From Bog-257 sp963805985 (GTDB lineage: Bacteria; Acidobacteriota; Terriglobia; Terriglobales; Acidobacteriaceae): a stretch of 64,000 nt of DNA. Under the pieces are notes generated by a model, which was given only the letters and a program-made list of their open reading frames with translations, did no database searches and was not told the DNA's origin. The stretch is taken from contig CAWDWG010000006.1 in assembly GCA_963805985.1 (NCBI GenBank), forward strand, positions 132,967 through 196,966, given 5' to 3'. This document shows, piece by piece, positions 7,875 to 16,835 of this stretch. The stretch's first letter is position 1. Each line of letters starts with the position of its first letter. The translations under genes were made by a program, and so were the position numbers.

Positions 7875-10800
7875 ATGTCGGACCGCGATGACACGCTGAT
7901 CACGCTTCATGGGTTGAAAAAGACGACCGGCACGACGGTCGACTGGCGCGCGGCTGCGCCCGTCGATGTCGACGGCCTGGAAAGCGAACTGCAAAGGAAC
8001 GTGCGCGGCGAGGTTCGCTTCGATGCCGGCAGCAAGGCGATGTACGCGGTCGACGCTTCCAACTACCGGCAAGTGCCCATCGGCGTTGTCATTCCGAGAT
8101 CGAAAGAAGACGTCGTCCAGACGGTCGCAGCCTGCCGGCGATTTGGCGCCCCTCTTCTTTCGCGCGGCGGTGGCACCAGCCTGGCCGGCCAGTGCTGCAA
8201 CGTGGCTGTGGTCATCGACTGGTCGAAATACATGCACGGCGTTCTGGAGGTGAATCCTTCCGAGCGTTGGGCGAGGGTCCTGCCGGGAACGGTTTGCGAC
8301 GAATTGCGCGACGCGGCACTTCGCGAAAGCAACAACCTGCTGACATGGGGGCCCGATCCTGCTACCCACGATCACTGCTGCTTCGGCGGAATGATCGGCA
8401 ACAACTCCTGCGGCGCGCACGCGCAGATGTCCGGCAAGATTGACAGCAATATTGAAGAGATGGAAGTGCTGCTGTACGACGGCACTCGCATGACCGTTGG
8501 TTGGATGAACGACGCGGAGATGGACGAGGAGATCCGCAAAGTCGGGCGCGCCGGAGACATCTACCGTTACCTGAAATCGCTGCGCGAACACTATGCCGAT
8601 CTCATTCGCGAAAGATATCCGAAGATTCCGCGCCGCGTTTCCGGCTACAACCTCGATCAACTGCTTGCCGATGAGAAAGGCCGCTTCAATATCGCACGGT
8701 CGCTGGTGGGCAGCGAAGGCACGCTGGTTACGGTGCTGGAAGCGAAGTGCAAGCTCATCGATGCTAGAGCGCAGCGCGTCGTCCTCATGCTCGGGTATAA
8801 GGATGTCTTCGAAGCTGCCGATCACGTGACCGACATCCTTCCCTTCAATCCGACCGCGCTCGAAGGCAGCGATTACAAGATGTTCCTCAGCGTGCAGAAG
8901 AAGGGCGGGCCGCACGCGCGCGCGTTGAAGCTGATGCCGGAGGGCAAAGGCTGGCTGATGGCCGAGTTCGGCGCCGATAAGCGGGAAGATGCTCTGGACG
9001 TGGCTTATCGCGTGATGACGATGCTGCAGGCGAAGTCCGACGCTCCGCGCATGAGGCTGTTCACCGAGAAGCAGGATATCGCGCGGCTGTGGGAGATTCG
9101 CGAAGCCGGGCTGGGTGCGACGGCGTTTGTCCCGGGAGAGCGAGACATGTGGCCGGGGTGGGAGGATTCCGCCGTCGCGCCGGAAAAGTTAGGACAATAC
9201 TTGCGCGAGTTGCGCGCGCTGGACGAAAAGTACGACTACAACCCTTCCATCTACGGACACTTTGGGCAAGGCTGCATTCATTGCCGCTACGATTTCGATC
9301 TCACGAGCCAGGTGGGAATCACCAAATGGCGCTCGTTCATGGAAGAGGCGGTGGATCTGTGCGTGAAACACGACGGCAGCCTCAGCGGCGAGCACGGCGA
9401 TGGGCAGGCGCGCGGCGAGTTCCTGAACCGGATGTTTGGCGAGGAGTTGATTCAGGCGTTCCGTGAGTTCAAGTCGATCTGGGATCCGGATTGGAAGATG
9501 AATCCCGGCAAGGTGATCGATCCTTATCGCATGGATGAGAATCTGCGGCTTGGGGCCGGATATCAGCCGCGCGAGCCGGAGACGCATTTCAAGTTTCCGC
9601 AGGACGGCGGCAGCTTTGCGCATGCGACGCTTCGCTGTGTGGGCGTTGGGAAGTGCCGGCGCAAGGAGGGCAAGAAGCCAGAGGACAGCACCATGTGTCC
9701 TAGCTTCATGATCACGCATGAGGAGCGGGACGCGACGCGCGGCCGCGCGCATCTTCTGTGGGAGATGTTGAATGGCGATGTCATCGGCAACGGCTGGCGC
9801 GATGAGAACGTCAAGGAGGCGCTCGATCTTTGCCTCGCCTGCAAAGGCTGCAAGGGGGATTGCCCGGTCAACGTCGACATGGCGACGTACAAAGCCGAAT
9901 TTCTCTCGCATTACTGGGAGGGACGAGTTCGTCCGCGACACGCTTATGCCTTCGGGCTGATCGATCAGTGGGCACGCATTGCGTCCGTCGCGCCCGGATT
10001 CGTGAACTTAATTACGCAATTGCCGATCCTGAGCATGATCGCGAAGAAAGTTGCCGGCATTCCGCTCGGCCGCGATATTCCCGCCTTCGCGCCGGAGAGC
10101 TTCAAGAATTGGTTTCGCAAGCGGCCGTTGCGTAACCTGGGTCAGCCGCGAGTCATTCTCTGGCCTGACACCTTCAACAACTACTTCACGCCGGAAACCG
10201 CGCAGGCCGCGGTGGAAGTGCTGGAGCACGCCGGTTATCAGGTTGCTGTTCCCATGCAGCACCTGTGCTGCGGACGTCCGCTGTATGACTACGGATTTCT
10301 GGACCGAGCCAGGCGGAATCTCGAAACCATATTGGAGGCGCTGGCGGATGAGATCGACGCCGGAACTCCGATGGTCGTGCTGGAGCCGAGTTGCTGCGCC
10401 GTCTTCCGCGATGAGCTAAACGGCCTGATGCCTGACTCGCGACTCGCGCACCGGCTGATGGAAAACACGTTTACGCTGGCGGAGTTCCTCGAAAAGAAGG
10501 TCGCGAACTATGCGCCGTCGAAGCTGCAACGCAAGGCGATCATGCAGGCGCACTGTCATCACAAGGCCATCATGCGACTCTATGACGACGAGGCGGTGAT
10601 GAAGAAGATGGGCCTGGACTTCCAGATGCTCAACGCCGGTTGTTGCGGCATGGCTGGCTCGTTTGGATTTGAGGCAGACAAGTACGACATCTCGCTGCAG
10701 ATCGGCGAACGGGCTCTGCTCCCCGCCGTGCGGCAGGCTGAGCCTTCCACGGTGGTCATGGCTGACGGATTCAGTTGCCGGGAGCAGATTCAGCAGGAGA

Positions 10801-10994
10801 CGCCGCGGCACGCATTGCATCTCGCGGAGGTGATGCAGATGGCTCTGCACGATGGCGCGGGCGGCCTGTATCCGGAGACGGAATTGGTCGCCCGGCGTGC
10901 GAGAGCGCAACGGAGTTCGATGAAGCGGGCAGGGATTGCGGCGGGATTGCTGGTTGCGGGCGGAGCGCTGATGTGGTGGGGACGGCGCAGGTGA
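7875..10994 (+). CDS. FAD-linked oxidase fused to Fe-S oxidoreductase (YdiJ/D-lactate or D-2-hydroxyglutarate dehydrogenase type)
   Basis: The protein has 1039 residues, close to the roughly 1020 of YdiJ. Order: FAD-binding PCMH domain with the PP loop RGGGTSLAGQ (about residue 96), a vanillyl-alcohol-oxidase-type C-terminal cap with HFGQGCIHCRYDFD and SGEHGDGQARGEF, ferredoxin-like Cys clusters (CVGVGKC, CLACKGCKGDCPVN at about 653), and two CCG heterodisulfide-reductase-like motifs (HLCCGRPLYDYG about 797; NAGCCGMAGSFG about 922). Such fusions oxidise D-2-hydroxyacids and pass electrons through Fe-S clusters to the membrane. Unusually, it ends in a hydrophobic helix (AGIAAGLLVAGGALMWWGRR) that could tether it to the membrane. 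It stands alone between hairpins. Confidence 0.9.
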   Translation: MSDRDDTLITLHGLKKTTGTTVDWRAAAPVDVDGLESELQRNVRGEVRFDAGSKAMYAVDASNYRQVPIGVVIPRSKEDVVQTVAACRRFGAPLLSRGGGTSLAGQCCNVAVVIDWSKYMHGVLEVNPSERWARVLPGTVCDELRDAALRESNNLLTWGPDPATHDHCCFGGMIGNNSCGAHAQMSGKIDSNIEEMEVLLYDGTRMTVGWMNDAEMDEEIRKVGRAGDIYRYLKSLREHYADLIRERYPKIPRRVSGYNLDQLLADEKGRFNIARSLVGSEGTLVTVLEAKCKLIDARAQRVVLMLGYKDVFEAADHVTDILPFNPTALEGSDYKMFLSVQKKGGPHARALKLMPEGKGWLMAEFGADKREDALDVAYRVMTMLQAKSDAPRMRLFTEKQDIARLWEIREAGLGATAFVPGERDMWPGWEDSAVAPEKLGQYLRELRALDEKYDYNPSIYGHFGQGCIHCRYDFDLTSQVGITKWRSFMEEAVDLCVKHDGSLSGEHGDGQARGEFLNRMFGEELIQAFREFKSIWDPDWKMNPGKVIDPYRMDENLRLGAGYQPREPETHFKFPQDGGSFAHATLRCVGVGKCRRKEGKKPEDSTMCPSFMITHEERDATRGRAHLLWEMLNGDVIGNGWRDENVKEALDLCLACKGCKGDCPVNVDMATYKAEFLSHYWEGRVRPRHAYAFGLIDQWARIASVAPGFVNLITQLPILSMIAKKVAGIPLGRDIPAFAPESFKNWFRKRPLRNLGQPRVILWPDTFNNYFTPETAQAAVEVLEHAGYQVAVPMQHLCCGRPLYDYGFLDRARRNLETILEALADEIDAGTPMVVLEPSCCAVFRDELNGLMPDSRLAHRLMENTFTLAEFLEKKVANYAPSKLQRKAIMQAHCHHKAIMRLYDDEAVMKKMGLDFQMLNAGCCGMAGSFGFEADKYDISLQIGERALLPAVRQAEPSTVVMADGFSCREQIQQETPRHALHLAEVMQMALHDGAGGLYPETELVARRARAQRSSMKRAGIAAGLLVAGGALMWWGRRR

Positions 10995-11059
10995 GGGCGC
11001 TAGTGGGTTGGCGAGTGAGTGGATCGTGGATCGATCGATGTGCGTGATGGTTCGGAACT

Positions 11060-11090
11060 CCCACTCATTCGAACCCCGCGAATGAGTGGG
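11060..11090. repeat. palindrome CCCACTCATTCG, copy 1
   Basis: A perfect 12-bp inverted repeat: CCCACTCATTCG (11060-11071) and CGAATGAGTGGG (11079-11090) around a 7-base loop. It lies 66 bases after the oxidoreductase stop. There is no T run, so it is a palindromic repeat that could still stop or protect transcripts. The same palindrome recurs just after ppa. Confidence 0.8.
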
Positions 11091-11236
11091 GCCACCCAAG
11101 CCAGAGCAACTGATGCGGTTGCCATGACATCTCTCTTGGCAGGTGTAGCGTGAAACGCCCTACTTGACTACAAGAGAGTCACGCATATTGGAGCGGAGCC
11201 TGCGTTCCGCCCATTTCAATTTGAGGTGAGCATGTA

Positions 11237-11794
11237 ATGTCGAAGCCCAACAAGATGGCGTCGCCGACGGCGCTCGACCCGTTCGATACGGGTCACAAGA
11301 GTCTGCGAGTGGTGATCGAGACCCCCAAAGGCAGCCGCAACAAGTTCAAATATGACGAGGAGCTTGGCTGCTATCGCCTGAACAAGGTGCTGCCGGAAGG
11401 CCTGGGTTTCCCTTATGACTTCGGTTTCGTTCCCCGCACGAAGGGCGAGGATGGCGATCCTCTGGATGTGCTGCTGCTGATGGATCAGCCCGCCTATCCG
11501 GGAATCGTGGTGGAGTCGCGCATCGTGGGCGTAATTGAAGCGGAACAAACCGAGAAGGGCAAAACCATCCGCAATGACCGCGTTCTGGCGGTGTCGGTGA
11601 TTTCTCACGTTCACGCCGACATTCACGAGCCGAAGGACCTGAACAGCAACATGATCGAGGAACTGGAGCAGTTCTTTGTGGCTTACAACCGGGAGAACGG
11701 AAGGAAGTTCAAGTTGCTCGGCGTCAAGGGAGCGAAAGCGGCGATGAAGCTGATCAAGAAATCCCGGCTGAAGAAGTCAAATGGCCACGGTTAG
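11237..11794 (+). CDS. ppa: inorganic pyrophosphatase (family I)
   Basis: The protein has 185 residues, the normal length for a bacterial family I soluble pyrophosphatase, which hydrolyses PPi to phosphate in the cytoplasm. The metal-binding signature is intact (EDGDPLDVLLLMDQP, with the DxDPxD core), as are the substrate-binding N-terminal segment (VIETPKGSRNKFKYDEE) and FPYDFGFVPRT. GAGGTG lies a few bases upstream of the ATG. The gene is monocistronic, with CCCACTCATTCG palindromes before and after it. Confidence 0.95.
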   Translation: MSKPNKMASPTALDPFDTGHKSLRVVIETPKGSRNKFKYDEELGCYRLNKVLPEGLGFPYDFGFVPRTKGEDGDPLDVLLLMDQPAYPGIVVESRIVGVIEAEQTEKGKTIRNDRVLAVSVISHVHADIHEPKDLNSNMIEELEQFFVAYNRENGRKFKLLGVKGAKAAMKLIKKSRLKKSNGHG

Positions 11795-11800
11795 CGCTTT

Positions 11801-11832
11801 CCCACTCATTCGAAACGCGCGAATGAGTTGGG
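11801..11832. repeat. palindrome CCCACTCATTCG, copy 2
   Basis: CCCACTCATTCG (11801-11812) pairs with CGAATGAGTTGGG (11820-11832), with one bulged T. It starts 6 bases after the ppa stop, so it may act as its transcript end. Confidence 0.8.
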
Positions 11833-11926
11833 CGCCCCGCGTCGGAAACGCTGCTGGTTATCCCGCGCCCGTTTGCCCTAAGCTCTGAACTAAAGCCTTG
11901 GGCAACGTATACTGTCCACCAGCAGC

Positions 11927-12256
11927 ATGCATCGACTTTACCTAAAACATGCGCTTCTTGTGCTTGCGCACTATGCGCTGCTGGTATGGATGTCGCAGGC
12001 CAGGGGAATTCTGCTCGGCGGCTTCCTGAAAGCTATAGCCCTCGCCGCCTTCGCTCTGCTGCTGTCCTTCGTCATTGGTCGCTCCGCAAATTTCCTGAAG
12101 ACAGTCGCGATCTCCTTTCATACGCTTCCTTCAGCTTTCTTCCCATCCGGCGTCAGTGCACAATGGGTGCGCCAGTCATACGCCGGGCCAATCGTTCCTA
12201 ACGAGCCGCTACGTGCTTCGTTATTCCAACGTCCGCCGCCGCTGTACTCCCTGTAA
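11927..12256 (+). CDS. small putative membrane protein
   Basis: A 109-codon frame from an ATG. Residues about 5-25 and 31-51 are hydrophobic (ALLVLAHYALLVWM; LKAIALAAFALLLSFVIG), which would give two membrane helices. The C-terminal half has no recognisable motif. No clear Shine-Dalgarno is visible and I recognise no family. It lies upstream of the membrane MutS homologue on the same strand with an 83-base gap. It may be a genuine small membrane protein or a chance frame. Confidence 0.35.
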   Translation: MHRLYLKHALLVLAHYALLVWMSQARGILLGGFLKAIALAAFALLLSFVIGRSANFLKTVAISFHTLPSAFFPSGVSAQWVRQSYAGPIVPNEPLRASLFQRPPPLYSL

Positions 12257-12339
12257 TCTGCGTCAACCATTGCGCTGCTGGTAAGCGCGACTGAGTTATC
12301 GCTTGCGAACCGAGGTCTCGCCTCAGGGAGTTGGCCGTC

Positions 12340-14211
12340 ATGTATCTTCTCCAGTGTCTTCTTCGATTTTGGTACTTTTTCGCCACGCGGGCGCCGCACG
12401 CCGTGGAGGGTTCGGCCCCTCACGGTCCGGAAGCCGAGTACGGGCGGCGCCTGGTCAAGCACGCTGAGCAGTTACAGAAATTCAGGAAACGCCATCAGCT
12501 TCTTTGGATTTCTTTTCTGGCTTCAGCAATCGCAACCACCGGCGCAGCGGCATCAGCAGTCTGGCTGCAAGTTCCATGGAACTGGCTGTGGGGTCCCGCG
12601 GTCCTCCTCGGATGGAGCTTGCGCTCGCTGACGCTCAATACCAGACGCTGCAAGGAGCTGTACGCAGTTGTCCGGTTCTACGAATGTGGACTCGCCCGCT
12701 TGCATTCCCGTTGGCAAGGACAAGGCATCACGGGCGAGGAACACCGTCCGGCAGGGCATGTTTACGCTGCCGATCTCGACCTCTTCGGCAACGGTTCGCT
12801 CTTCGAGATGCTGTGCGCCGCGCGTACGGGAATCGGCCGCGCTACTCTGGCGAACTGGCTTTTGCATCCCGCGTCGCCCGCCGAGATTAGTTCGCGGCAG
12901 GAAGCAGTCATCGAGCTGCGTAACAACCTGGATCTACAAGAGCAATGGGCGGTGGCAGGAGAAACCGATCCGAGCCGCGTCACTTCTTCTACGCTGTTGA
13001 AGTGGGCAGAGGAACCAGCGATAAACTTCCACCCGGCCGTGCCCGTGCTTGCGCCAATTCTTCCCCTCCTAATGCTGGCGGTCTGCATGCTGCGTGTTTT
13101 CGGGTGCGTGGGAGCGCACTGGCCGGTTGCAGTTGGTGTTGTGATCGCGCTGGAACTTGTGCTGGCTGGTCTCTCTCATAAGCCCGCGCAATCAATCGCA
13201 CAGAACGTGACTCTGCCGGCATTCGAACTGGGTCTTCTCGCTCCATTATTGGAGCGCTTTCAGCGTGAGCGGTGTTGTAGCCAGCTCCTCAAACACCTAC
13301 AGTCACAACTTTCGCTCGACGCGCAGACGTCTCACCGAGAGATTGCACGGCTGCGCTTGTGGTCATGGCTTTTGGATCTGCGGCGAAGTGAGTATTTCGC
13401 CGCTGCATCTTCGCTGCTTCTATGGAAGACTAACGTCTCTATCCTGGTGGAAGGCTGGCGAGCGCTCAATTGCCGGCGCGTTATGGCCTGGATCGAGGTT
13501 GTCGGTCAATTCGAAGCTTTGCTTTGCTTCGCGCGCTACAGTTTTGAAAACCCCGAGCATACCTTTCCTAGCGTCACGGCTGACGGCCCGGCGTTTTTCC
13601 GTGCCGAGAACCTGGGGCATCCGCTGCTTCCTGCGAGCGCGTGCATCCCGTGCGATGTGTCCCTGGATTGCGGCCAGTCTCAGTTGATGATCCTCAGCGG
13701 CTCCAACATGTCCGGCAAGAGCACGCTGTTGCGTTCCGTCGGCATCAACGCGGTGCTGGCGATGGCGGGTGCGCCGGTACGAGCCTCCCGGCTGGAGATG
13801 TCGGCACTACGGATCGGCTGCTCGATTGCGGTTCGGGACTCGCTTCTGGGTGGAAAGTCACGTTTCCTTGCAGAGGTGGAGCGCGTGAAAGAAATACTTG
13901 CCTCGGCACGCGCCAACAAGACCATGGTGCTGCTGGACGAGGTGCTGGGGGGAACGAACTCGCATGACAGATTGTTCGGAACGCAGGCGGTGCTCGACCA
14001 GTTGCTGCGTAGTGGTGCGGTTGCCATCATAACTACGCATGACTTGGCGCTGACCGAACTAGCCAACGAGTTTCCGGGGCGCGCGACGAATGCTCACTTT
14101 GAGGAGACCTTTGAAAACGGCGCGATGCGATTCGACTATAAACTGCGTCCCGGAGTGCTGACCCGGACCAACGGCGTGAACTTGATCGCCGCGCTGGGGC
14201 TCCTGTCGTAG
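12340..14211 (+). CDS. membrane-anchored MutS-family ATPase
   Basis: I take the ATG at 12340 (623 residues) because CAGGGAG ends 9 bases upstream; a TTG at 12331 is the alternative. The N-terminal half carries hydrophobic pairs (about residues 54-93, IATTGAAASAVWLQVPW...; about 230-275, LAPILPLLMLAVCMLRVFG) that look like membrane segments. The C-terminal domain is MutS domain V: Walker A GSNMSGKST (about 456), Walker B MVLLDEVLGGTNSHD (about 531), and the switch ITTHDLALTELA. The mismatch-recognition domain (Phe-X-Glu) is absent. MutS1 and MutS2 lack membrane helices, so this is one of the poorly characterised membrane MutS-like families. DNA or nucleic-acid handling at the membrane is inference only. 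Confidence 0.8.
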   Translation: MYLLQCLLRFWYFFATRAPHAVEGSAPHGPEAEYGRRLVKHAEQLQKFRKRHQLLWISFLASAIATTGAAASAVWLQVPWNWLWGPAVLLGWSLRSLTLNTRRCKELYAVVRFYECGLARLHSRWQGQGITGEEHRPAGHVYAADLDLFGNGSLFEMLCAARTGIGRATLANWLLHPASPAEISSRQEAVIELRNNLDLQEQWAVAGETDPSRVTSSTLLKWAEEPAINFHPAVPVLAPILPLLMLAVCMLRVFGCVGAHWPVAVGVVIALELVLAGLSHKPAQSIAQNVTLPAFELGLLAPLLERFQRERCCSQLLKHLQSQLSLDAQTSHREIARLRLWSWLLDLRRSEYFAAASSLLLWKTNVSILVEGWRALNCRRVMAWIEVVGQFEALLCFARYSFENPEHTFPSVTADGPAFFRAENLGHPLLPASACIPCDVSLDCGQSQLMILSGSNMSGKSTLLRSVGINAVLAMAGAPVRASRLEMSALRIGCSIAVRDSLLGGKSRFLAEVERVKEILASARANKTMVLLDEVLGGTNSHDRLFGTQAVLDQLLRSGAVAIITTHDLALTELANEFPGRATNAHFEETFENGAMRFDYKLRPGVLTRTNGVNLIAALGLLS

Positions 14212-14229
14212 TTTGGGGGTTCTAGCGTC

Positions 14230-16689
14230 TCAGTACGTCGCGCGGCGGATGCCGAGCTTTGAGGGCCACCACGTCAACTGGACCGAGGTAGTGAAGTCGG
14301 CTTGGCGGGTCGGGGCGAGCACCGGAACCCACCACGTTTCGTACTGCAGGAAGGGTTGGATCTCGAAGTTCTTGTGCGCCCAAAGGACGGCGGAGACGTT
14401 CCAGTCCCACTGAGTACTGCCGCCGGGAATGAAATCGTTGGCGATCTTACCGTTCCTCACGGAAACCTGAATGCTGCTTTTAGGGCTGAGGTGATAGGTA
14501 AACCACCCCTGATAGCCCTTGCCTTCGCGGCCAACCCAGCTGCCCATGATGTCGCGCCCATTCAGGTAGGCATCGTGGTAAACGACTTCCCAATAGATGA
14601 ACTGGCCTCCCATGCTGTCGACGGTCGGCGGGTCCGTGTAACTGGCTTCGGCGCGGAAGTCGAGCTTGGGCAGGCCCGGAAAGTGGGTCAGATAAATTCC
14701 CGGGTTGATGGCCGAGCGGCGCGGCGCGCTGACCGGGCTGACGTCGTCGTGGACCAGCGAGTCGGTGTAGAGCGTCAGCCAGCGACGAACGAACGGCAGC
14801 CGGTACGAGAAGTCGAAGCTGGCGTGGCGGGCGCCGGGATCGTTGCGCGAGAACTTCTGCTGCGCCGATACGTCGGTAAAGCTCGTAAAAGAGTTCCAGA
14901 ACGAGCCGAAGGTGATGGGCACGTGCCCTTGCCCGCCGAAGACGTCGTCACGCGTGAAGCCGAATTCCAGATTCTCAGTGGGCTTGAAGCTGACCTTCTG
15001 GCCGAAGAAATACGGACCTGGAGGAAAATCGTGGCCGGCCAGCGCGCCAAAGAAGTTGGCAAACTCGAAGGGGCCGAGGAATCTGGACAAGCCGGGAATG
15101 TTCACCGGCTCCATGCGATTGATCTGCAGCATCCAGAAAGGCGCTGCGTTGTTGCTCATCAGCAATGCGCCACCTTCGCCGGGCCCCCACCACATGCTTT
15201 GCTTGCCCACCGACCAATCCAATCCCGCGTACTTCATCATCGCGTAGGTGTTCTGCAGCGCAAACTGGTTGGCGGGAATCGGCGTGGGCGGCTGCACCGG
15301 ATTCAGGTCGACGTTGGAGATGACTTGGCGAACCGACAAAGGATATGCGGGAATGGTGGGAGCGTATTGATACTCGCCATCGACGTAGAAGGCGAAGCGG
15401 CCGTCGTTGGCGCTGGTGCTGAAGCCGGTGACGTTGTTCACGCCCTGCCAATACGGACGGCCGTAATCGTTGATGATGGTCTGGCCGAAGTGATAGCTGT
15501 CGTTCAGCGGCGTGCCAGCGATGTCCATCACGCGCGTGTACACCGAATCCAACTGCAGCGACTCCGTGGGATGCCCGTCCCAGGTGGCGATCTCAGGTGT
15601 GAACTCCTCATCCAGCGTCTTCTGCAACTGCCAGATCACCTTGGGAACGTCGGTGTGATACTCGATCTTCTTGTTCATCTCGATGAGCATCCGCGCGCAG
15701 GACATGCGCGTCCACGGCCGCAGTCCGAGGAAGGCAGTATCGACGTAGCCGAATCCGATCAGCCGCTCGAATGCGGGATAGATCCAGCTGTCGAGGGGAA
15801 CATAAACGCTGGCCGCGTTGGTGGGCCGCGGCGCGGAGGTCTGCTCGGCAACGATCTTCAGATCATCGTCGAGGTTGGAATTGTGCCGCTCTTTATAGAT
15901 GTGGCGGCCGATCTGGTAGCCGGCGAGCCCGCCGATGAAGACGTCGGAGAGGAAGTGCTGATCCGAAGCAGCGCGCGCCAGGCTGACTCCGAGCGCGGTG
16001 CCGTAAGCGGCGACTTCGGCGGGCAGATGCGGATATTCTTCGGCGACGACCGAAGCGAAGGCAAAGGACAGGGCAGCGTGATCCGACGGAAACGAAGTTC
16101 CCGCATTCCCGAACACGTTCTGATAATTCGCCGGGATGGGCCGCTCGCGTCCCGTGATGCCGACGATGGCATAGTCAACAGCGAGCGCGTTGATCATGGC
16201 TTCCGCAGCCAGCACACCGGTTTCGCGGGCGCGCTCGTTGTGCACCATGCGTCCCCAGAGGTAGGCCGCTCCGGTCATACCGCCCTCCGCCGCAAGACCC
16301 GCATTGGAAGCCACATTCCAGCGATGCAGATTGTTCCAGTGCATGGCCCACGCGCTTTGCGAATCGGTGGCGAACAGGCCAGCGGCAATGCCGGCCGATG
16401 GCACCAGCCACTTGGCATCCACCGGCTGCAGATGGAACGGACTGGTCCAGATATCCTTCTGGTCTTCCGCCAGGTGGATGAAGAACTTGCTTTCATTGGG
16501 ATGGGAAGTAACGTCAGCGGGCGCGGGCGTTGCCGGCGATTGTGAGGGCGAGGAAGATTGGGACGAGGATGAAGATGAAGGCGAAGCTGGCTGTTGCGCC
16601 GAGGCCTCGACGCCCATGAAGGAAAGCAAGACCAGACATGCCAGAGCGATTCGAAGGGAGCTGAGAATTCGAAGAGGTGTGGAATGCAA
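14230..16689 (-). CDS. PAP2 phosphatase fused to Wzi-like outer-membrane barrel
   Basis: I take a TTG start at 16689, which gives a clean signal peptide (LRILSSLRIALACLVLLSF ... ASAQ) and an 819-residue product. The open frame extends to an ATG at 16836, but that overlaps the divergent gene. A Ser/Pro-rich linker leads to a PAP2 acid-phosphatase domain with GRERPIPA, SFPSDHAALSF and RAASDQHFLSD, the three PAP2 motifs with catalytic His. The second half (QLDSVYTRVMDIAGTPLNDS..., WWGPGEGGALLMSNN, repeated aromatic strands to the C-terminus) matches the capsule-assembly Wzi family beta-barrel, which binds surface polysaccharide. One chain thus joins a periplasmic lipid-phosphate phosphatase with a polysaccharide anchor, about 3 kb from an exopolysaccharide locus. 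Confidence 0.8.
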   Translation of the reverse strand: MHSTPLRILSSLRIALACLVLLSFMGVEASAQQPASPSSSSSSQSSSPSQSPATPAPADVTSHPNESKFFIHLAEDQKDIWTSPFHLQPVDAKWLVPSAGIAAGLFATDSQSAWAMHWNNLHRWNVASNAGLAAEGGMTGAAYLWGRMVHNERARETGVLAAEAMINALAVDYAIVGITGRERPIPANYQNVFGNAGTSFPSDHAALSFAFASVVAEEYPHLPAEVAAYGTALGVSLARAASDQHFLSDVFIGGLAGYQIGRHIYKERHNSNLDDDLKIVAEQTSAPRPTNAASVYVPLDSWIYPAFERLIGFGYVDTAFLGLRPWTRMSCARMLIEMNKKIEYHTDVPKVIWQLQKTLDEEFTPEIATWDGHPTESLQLDSVYTRVMDIAGTPLNDSYHFGQTIINDYGRPYWQGVNNVTGFSTSANDGRFAFYVDGEYQYAPTIPAYPLSVRQVISNVDLNPVQPPTPIPANQFALQNTYAMMKYAGLDWSVGKQSMWWGPGEGGALLMSNNAAPFWMLQINRMEPVNIPGLSRFLGPFEFANFFGALAGHDFPPGPYFFGQKVSFKPTENLEFGFTRDDVFGGQGHVPITFGSFWNSFTSFTDVSAQQKFSRNDPGARHASFDFSYRLPFVRRWLTLYTDSLVHDDVSPVSAPRRSAINPGIYLTHFPGLPKLDFRAEASYTDPPTVDSMGGQFIYWEVVYHDAYLNGRDIMGSWVGREGKGYQGWFTYHLSPKSSIQVSVRNGKIANDFIPGGSTQWDWNVSAVLWAHKNFEIQPFLQYETWWVPVLAPTRQADFTTSVQLTWWPSKLGIRRATY

Positions 16690-16835
16690 TTTTCGAATCA
16701 GCCTATGTGGAATGGAGCAAGCATTGGGCGGTACGACGTTCGCCGATTGTAATTGAAGATTGCGGTTGGCAGCTGCCGTCGAGGCTCGGATATACTGCGG
16801 CAAGAGACAGTTTTTACAGAGTTTGCGCCAGCCCA

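Noticed and set aside
7755..8915. 386-codon open frame on the minus strand
   Set aside because: It lies entirely antisense to the well-supported FAD/Fe-S oxidoreductase and has no domain; GC-rich codon structure explains it.
14302..16545. 747-codon open frame on the plus strand
   Set aside because: Antisense to the PAP2-Wzi gene, composed mainly of Arg, Gly, Val and His with no motif; a shadow frame.
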